DNA of 9,659 nt from an uncultured Clostridium sp. GTDB lineage: Bacteria; Bacillota; Clostridia; TANB77; CAG-465. Of the stretch, positions 6,254 through 9,659 are shown one piece after another. Location: positions 1-9,659 of the forward strand of contig USJA01000027.1 of NCBI GenBank assembly GCA_900554875.1, read 5' to 3'. A program made the position numbers and the translations under genes. The notes below the pieces were generated by a model that worked only from the letters and a program-made list of their open reading frames with translations, was not told where the DNA came from and did no database searches. Positions within the stretch are counted from its first letter, which is position 1. Each line of letters opens with the position of its first letter.

Positions 6254-6305
6254 TTTTTGCTCCTTTTTATACTACTATAATTTCACTATTAAAAATTTCT
6301 ATACT

Positions 6306-6354
6306 ATATATATTAACATATTTTAATTAAAATGTAAAGATATGTTGACATAAT
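6306..6354. repeat. duplicated promoter module, copy A
   Basis: This 49-bp segment matches 6724-6772 at 39 positions by hand count. The first 22 bp are identical, the centre differs, and the last 10 bp (TTGACATAAT) are identical, without gaps. It contains the perfect palindrome TTTTAATTAAAA (6321-6332) and the -35 box of the 87-residue gene. The minus-strand promoter of the glycosyltransferase gene runs through it. Confidence 0.85.
6310..6338 (-). promoter_or_regulatory. probable glycosyltransferase gene promoter
   Basis: On the minus strand, TTTACA (6338-6333), a 17-bp spacer and TAATAT (6315-6310) with an extended -10 TG one base upstream. It is divergent from, and only 6 bp from, the plus-strand -35 box at 6345, so binding at one would affect the other. 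The leader would be about 50 nt. Confidence 0.6.
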
Positions 6355-6373
6355 TTCACTTTTGTGGTATAAA
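6345..6373 (+). promoter_or_regulatory. promoter of the 87-residue gene
   Basis: Perfect TTGACA (6345-6350), a 17-bp spacer and TATAAA (6368-6373) with an extended -10 TG motif at 6365-6366. The start is expected near 6380, giving a leader of about 45 nt. Because the -10 lies inside the region that a longer reading frame from 6362 would use, it supports the inner start at 6425. Confidence 0.85.
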
Positions 6374-6402
6374 ATTGATATAAGATATTTTATATCAATT
6401 TT
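6371..6402. repeat. perfect 13-6-13 inverted repeat over the -10/start region
   Basis: AAAATTGATATAA (6371-6383) and TTATATCAATTTT (6390-6402) are exact reverse complements separated by GATATT. The repeat begins within the -10 box and covers the likely transcription start. It is placed like a repressor operator. As RNA only the inner part would be transcribed, so a DNA-level role is more likely. The second small gene lacks it. Confidence 0.75.
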
Positions 6403-6424
6403 AATTAAAAAAGGATGGTTCACA

Positions 6425-6688
6425 ATGAAAAATTATTTTGAAACAACGACAGTAAAAAATTTGAATTTAAATTACCTGAATGAGCTTGCTATGCTTTCAG
6501 ACGAAAATACTTTAGATTTGTTAAAAGAACAAATATCAACAAACTTAAAAGGTATTGGACTTGAAGGCAGCGACGAACAGGTTGAAACTATTATAAAGGC
6601 AATAGCAGATCGTAAGATTAATGCTCATGAAATTAATGATATAAAAAAACTTTGCGCTGCTATACTTATACGTGAAAACAAGGTGTAA
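6425..6688 (+). CDS. unrecognised small soluble protein (87 aa)
   Basis: I do not recognise this protein. It begins MKNYFETTTVKNLNLNYLNE and looks almost wholly helical, with acidic and lysine-rich amphipathic segments (TLDLLKEQIS, then QVETIIKAIADRK and HEINDIKKLCAAILI). It has one cysteine, no signal peptide and no membrane segment. The ATG at 6425 is preceded by AAGGATGG (6411-6418). Extending upstream to 6362 is unlikely because that would translate the promoter's -10 and the inverted repeat. It has its own promoter and terminator, so it is a single-gene unit, divergent from the glycosyltransferase. Its promoter and leader resemble those of the next small gene, while the proteins themselves show no similarity. 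A regulatory or adaptor role would be speculation. Confidence 0.75.
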   Translation: MKNYFETTTVKNLNLNYLNELAMLSDENTLDLLKEQISTNLKGIGLEGSDEQVETIIKAIADRKINAHEINDIKKLCAAILIRENKV

Positions 6689-6706
6689 TTTACACCTTGC
6701 TTTTTT
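6679..6706 (+). terminator. rho-independent terminator of the 87-residue gene
   Basis: A perfect 9-bp stem, CAAGGTGTA (6679-6687) with TACACCTTG (6691-6699), and a 3-nt loop are followed by C and six Ts (6701-6706). The stop codon lies within the stem and loop. Confidence 0.92.
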
Positions 6707-6723
6707 CACAATCTTTTTATATC

Positions 6724-6772
6724 ATATATATTAACATATTTTAATCAAAAATATACAAAGTATTGACATAAT
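6724..6772. repeat. duplicated promoter module, copy B
   Basis: This is the partner of 6306-6354, offset by exactly 418 bp. It carries the variant TTTTAATCAAAA (6739-6750) 12 bp before TTGACA, the same distance as in copy A. A further exact TTTTAATTAAAA lies before each ribosome binding site (6399-6410 and 6820-6831), 13-14 bp before the start codon in both units. Confidence 0.85.
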
Positions 6773-6791
6773 ACAAAAAATATTATATTAT
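6763..6791 (+). promoter_or_regulatory. promoter of the 77-residue gene
   Basis: Perfect TTGACA (6763-6768), a 17-bp spacer and TATTAT (6786-6791). The start would lie near 6798, giving a leader of about 47 nt, close to that of the first small gene. Confidence 0.82.
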
Positions 6792-6844
6792 ATCTACTAG
6801 TCTTATATTTTTGACTGAATTTTAATTAAAAAGGTGGGATAGCT

Positions 6845-7078
6845 TTGAAAAAAGTAAATTACATGTCAGAAGAGGAAATTGCAATGTGGATTTTAAAACA
6901 CAATCCAGGTAAAGTGTATTTCTATTATGATACAACTTTAGCCCCTGTTATTAAACCCCTGGTTGCAATTGATTATCTTGATCTTCCTAAAGGATGTTAT
7001 TATAATTTCAAAAACGGAATTACTAATAAAGGTAACACACTTACTGGTATGTATTCAACTTTAAGAGTTGATTATTAA
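6845..7078 (+). CDS. unrecognised small protein (77 aa), TTG start
   Basis: I do not recognise this protein. It begins MKKVNYMSEEEIAMWILKHN and is rich in tyrosine and other aromatics (VYFYYDTT, GCYYNF), with glycines and beta-prone segments in the second half. There is no signal peptide or clear membrane helix and only one cysteine. The TTG at 6845 is 7 nt after AAGGTGG (6831-6837). The next in-frame ATG (6863) is too far from any ribosome binding site, so the TTG is preferred. It has its own promoter, a near copy of the one before the 87-residue gene, and ends at a hairpin shared with gyrB, which approaches from the other side. Independent transcription and the duplicated control region suggest co-regulation with its neighbour, not a shared operon. 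Confidence 0.72.
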   Translation: MKKVNYMSEEEIAMWILKHNPGKVYFYYDTTLAPVIKPLVAIDYLDLPKGCYYNFKNGITNKGNTLTGMYSTLRVDY

Positions 7079-7085
7079 ACATACC

Positions 7086-7121
7086 AAAATATCTCCACTT
7101 AATAAAAAGTGGAGATATTTT
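7086..7121. terminator. bidirectional terminator between the 77-residue gene and gyrB
   Basis: A perfect 15-bp stem (7086-7100 with 7107-7121; core ATCTCCACTT/AAGTGGAGAT) and a 6-nt loop lie between two convergent genes. T-rich tracts follow the stem on the plus strand (to 7122), and four Ts lie at its end on the minus strand. The first base of the gyrB stop codon falls on its right edge. Confidence 0.92.
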
Positions 7122-9037
7122 TATATATCTAAATTTGTAACATATTTAGCATTCTCTTCTATAAACTTTCTTCTAGGTTCAACATTTTCACCCATAAGTA
7201 CACTAAATATTTCATCAGCTTTGATAGCATCTTCAAGTTCAACTCTAACAAGTATTCTCTTTTCAGGATTCATTGTTGTTTCCCATAATTGCTCTGAATC
7301 CATCTCACCAAGACCTTTGTATCTTTGCATTGAAAGACTGTCTCTTGATATTCCCTTTTCTTCTAATTCTTTTAGTTTTACTTCAAGATCAGCTTCGTTA
7401 TAGCAATATACATCTTCCATTCCACGTTTTGCAAGTTTAAATAGAGGTGGTTGAGCAATATATACATATCCATTTTCTATAAGTGGTCTCATATATCTAA
7501 AGAAAAATGTAAGAAGTAATGTTCTAATATGTGCACCATCAACATCGGCATCGGCCATTAATATTATCTTATGATATCTTAATTTTTCTTCATTAAAATC
7601 ATTTCCAATTCCTGCACCTAGTGCAACAATAACAGGAGAAAGCTTGTCATTGTTATATATCTTATCTGCTCTTGTTTTTTCAACATTTATCATTTTTCCC
7701 CATAATGGAAGTATAGCTTGGAATCTTCTATCTCTTCCTTGTTTAGCACTTCCACCAGCAGAATCTCCCTCAACTATGTATATTTCGCATTTTGAAGCGT
7801 CTTTTGATTGGCAATCAGCAAGTTTACCAGGAAGTGTTGTACTTTCTAAAGCACTTTTTCTTCTAACTAGTTCTCTAGCTTTTCTTGCTGCTTCTCTTGC
7901 TCTAGAGGCACTTATTGTTTTTTCTAAAATAGCTTTTGCAACTTGTGGATTTTCCTCTAAATATGTGCTTATCTTGTTATTAGTAATACTACTTACAATT
8001 CCAGTAACGTTGCTATTTCCAAGTTTAGTCTTTGTTTGTCCTTCAAATTGAGGCTCTAAAACCCTTACACTAACTATTGCTGTTATACCTTCACGGATAT
8101 CTTCACCTTGAAGGTTTGAATCTTTTTCTTTTAGAATATTAAAGTTCCTTGCATAATCATTAAAAGCCTTTGTAAGTCCTCTTTTAAATCCATCAAGGTG
8201 TGTTCCACCTTCGGCAGTATGAATATTATTAACAAAAGATAGAATATTTTCACTATATGCACTTGTATATTGAAGTGCAACCTCAACTTGAACATCATTT
8301 TGTTCAGTTTCAAAATATATCACATCTTTATTGATAGGTTCTTTTGATTTATTTAGAAAATCAACAAATGATTTTAAACCACCTTCATAGTGAAATACAA
8401 GTTGTTCTGATCCTTCTTCTCTTTTATCCCAAAATGTTATTTTTAAACCTTTATTTAAAAAAGCCATTTCTCTAAATCTCTGAATTAAAGTATCAGCATT
8501 ATATATTGTTGTATCAAATATTTCAGCATCTGCCTTAAAAGTAACTTTTGTACCAGTTTGCTTTGAATCTGCAACTTTATGAAGTTCTTCTGTAACTTTT
8601 CCTCTTGCAAAACTTATCTCATATATTCCATCACCATTACATGATTGTACACTCATCCATTCTGAAAGTGCATTAACAACAGATCCACCAACACCATGAA
8701 GTCCTCCAGATACTTTATATCCGCCACCGCCAAATTTTCCACCAGCATGAAGTATAGTATAAACAACTTCAATCGCAGGTTTGTGTACTTTATGATGCAT
8801 TCCTAAAGGAACACCTCTTCCGTTATCTTTTACTGTTATTACATTATCTGGTAATATTTCTACATTGATTTCAGTACAGTATCCAGCCAAAGCTTCATCA
8901 ACACTATTATCTACAATTTCATATACCAAGTGATGAAGACCTCTTTCAGATACACTTCCTATATACATACCAGGTCTTTTTCTAACTGCTTCAAGTCCTT
9001 CTAAAACCTGTATTTGATTTTCATCATATTTTGCCAT
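7121..9037 (-). CDS. gyrB: DNA gyrase subunit B
   Basis: GyrB is the ATPase subunit of gyrase, which introduces negative supercoils together with GyrA. The 638-residue length is standard for Gram-positive GyrB. The GHKL ATPase domain shows EIVDNSVDEA (catalytic glutamate at 40, Mg-binding asparagine at 44), DNGRGVP (71-77) and the ATP-lid GGLHGVGGSVVNALS. The transducer domain follows. The TOPRIM domain has EGDSAGG near residue 422 and DADVDGAH near 495-502, and QRYKGLGEMDSEQLW lies towards the C-terminus. The motif usually read as PLRGK is PLWGK here, as in many clostridial sequences. GAGAGG precedes the ATG. It lies 48 bp downstream of recF, the classic recF-gyrB order, which favours gyrB over parE. 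gyrA does not follow. Confidence 0.97.
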   Translation of the reverse strand: MAKYDENQIQVLEGLEAVRKRPGMYIGSVSERGLHHLVYEIVDNSVDEALAGYCTEINVEILPDNVITVKDNGRGVPLGMHHKVHKPAIEVVYTILHAGGKFGGGGYKVSGGLHGVGGSVVNALSEWMSVQSCNGDGIYEISFARGKVTEELHKVADSKQTGTKVTFKADAEIFDTTIYNADTLIQRFREMAFLNKGLKITFWDKREEGSEQLVFHYEGGLKSFVDFLNKSKEPINKDVIYFETEQNDVQVEVALQYTSAYSENILSFVNNIHTAEGGTHLDGFKRGLTKAFNDYARNFNILKEKDSNLQGEDIREGITAIVSVRVLEPQFEGQTKTKLGNSNVTGIVSSITNNKISTYLEENPQVAKAILEKTISASRAREAARKARELVRRKSALESTTLPGKLADCQSKDASKCEIYIVEGDSAGGSAKQGRDRRFQAILPLWGKMINVEKTRADKIYNNDKLSPVIVALGAGIGNDFNEEKLRYHKIILMADADVDGAHIRTLLLTFFFRYMRPLIENGYVYIAQPPLFKLAKRGMEDVYCYNEADLEVKLKELEEKGISRDSLSMQRYKGLGEMDSEQLWETTMNPEKRILVRVELEDAIKADEIFSVLMGENVEPRRKFIEENAKYVTNLDI

Positions 9038-9085
9038 ATATATACCCTCTCCTTGTAACTCATATAGTTATATCATACTTTAATA

Positions 9086-9659
9086 TCAAATTTCAAGTCT
9101 TCCATTTGAAACTTTTGAAATTTTTATATTATCCACATTTTCCACAAAGCTACTATCAGTTGTAGTTATTATACTTTGATAGTTTTCTATATATTTTAAT
9201 AAAAAATTTATTCTATTTTCATCTAATTCTGACATTATATCATCTAAAAGTAAAATTGGATTTTCCTCTTTTTTTTCTCTTAACACTTCAAAATTAGCTA
9301 ATTTAAGTACTAGCATAACTGTCCTATTTTGACCTTGTGAACCATACTTTTGAACTTCCATATCATTTATTTCTATTAAAATGTCATCTTTTTGAATTCC
9401 TTTTACTGATGATTTTCTTAAAATATCTATATATAAATGTGAATCCAACACTTCTTTAATTTTATTTTTCTCCATATTTAAAAAATCTGTTACATATGTA
9501 ATATTAATATTTTCTTTTCCATTTGTAATATCTTTATGTATATTTTTAGCTTTTTCAAAAATTTCATTTATTACTATTTCTCTATACTTTACAATATTAA
9601 AAATATACTCAGACATTTTTTCATGTAAAACATAAATATAATCTTTATCTATATTTTCA
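9086..9659 (-). CDS. recF: DNA replication and repair protein RecF, C-terminal part (cut by window edge)
   Basis: RecF is an SMC-like ATPase that, with RecO and RecR, loads RecA on gapped DNA. About 190 C-terminal residues are visible. The frame stays open to the window edge, so the internal ATG at 9616 is not the true start and the Walker A half is missing from view. The ABC-type signature YGSQGQNRTVMLVLKL and the Walker B/D-loop ILLLDDIMSELDENR are clear and diagnostic of RecF. The preceding alpha-helical arm is divergent and lysine-rich, as is usual. The stop lies 48 bp before gyrB, with no terminator between, so they are probably co-transcribed. The remB-like gene often found between them in bacilli is absent. 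Confidence 0.96.
   Translation of the reverse strand, partial: ENIDKDYIYVLHEKMSEYIFNIVKYREIVINEIFEKAKNIHKDITNGKENINITYVTDFLNMEKNKIKEVLDSHLYIDILRKSSVKGIQKDDILIEINDMEVQKYGSQGQNRTVMLVLKLANFEVLREKKEENPILLLDDIMSELDENRINFLLKYIENYQSIITTTDSSFVENVDNIKISKVSNGRLEI

Noticed and set aside
6362..6424. Longer N-terminus for the 87-residue protein
   Set aside because: The region contains the promoter -10 box and lies upstream of the predicted transcription start; the ribosome binding site fits the ATG at 6425.
7068..7403. Plus-strand open frame antisense to the end of gyrB
   Set aside because: It crosses the bidirectional terminator and mirrors gyrB codons; the serine/leucine-rich composition is typical of antisense shadows.
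7644..8051. Plus-strand 135-codon frame inside gyrB
   Set aside because: Fully antisense to the conserved TOPRIM region and without a ribosome binding site or promoter.
1..9659. CRISPR arrays, tRNA genes, rRNA genes, transposase genes, attachment sites, DnaA-box clusters
   Set aside because: No spaced repeat array, tRNA-like cloverleaf, rRNA sequence, transposase motif or TTATCCACA cluster was seen. recF-gyrB suggests the origin could be near, but not in this window.

Overview
The window is very AT-rich DNA from a low-GC Gram-positive bacterium (Bacillota; probably a clostridial or related gut-type lineage). This rests on AT-biased codons, strong AGGAGG-type ribosome binding sites, near-consensus sigma-A promoters with 17-bp spacers, a scr/ffs-dnaX pair and a recF-gyrB pair. 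The organism cannot be named from the sequence alone. Most genes read on the minus strand, so the transcriptional order runs from the right end to the left end.

Right end (9659-7121, minus): the 3' part of recF, then complete gyrB. gyrA does not follow. Instead the plus strand carries two short unrecognised genes (6425-6688 and 6845-7078) that converge on gyrB at a shared 15-bp hairpin terminator. Each has its own TTGACA promoter, and the two promoter regions are diverged copies of each other. The first also has a perfect 13-6-13 inverted repeat over its -10 box.

Middle (6253-2847, minus): a divergently transcribed multi-pass GT-C-type glycosyltransferase, then a translation operon infC-rpmI-rplT-efp. 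The operon has its own promoter and a structured leader ending in an intrinsic terminator just before the infC ribosome binding site, as expected for an L20-type attenuator. infC appears to start at a rare ATA codon. efp lies 15 nt after rplT and the operon ends at a strong terminator.

Left-middle (2810-1540): a gene-poor stretch that looks like decayed accessory DNA. It holds one intact unrecognised 161-codon gene whose start overlaps the tail of a headless reading frame, resembling the end of a polymorphic-toxin locus with its immunity gene (inference only). It also contains possible gene fragments and nested palindromes.

Left end (1527-1, minus): an unrecognised membrane-anchored protein, a compact SRP RNA gene without an Alu domain, and the 5' part of dnaX. 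The oligo-U tract after the SRP RNA helix directly abuts the dnaX ribosome binding site.

The housekeeping genes serve DNA replication, repair and topology (dnaX, recF, gyrB), protein targeting (SRP RNA) and translation (infC, rpmI, rplT, efp). The unexplained material is the two duplicated-promoter small genes and the 1.5-2.8 kb accessory patch.
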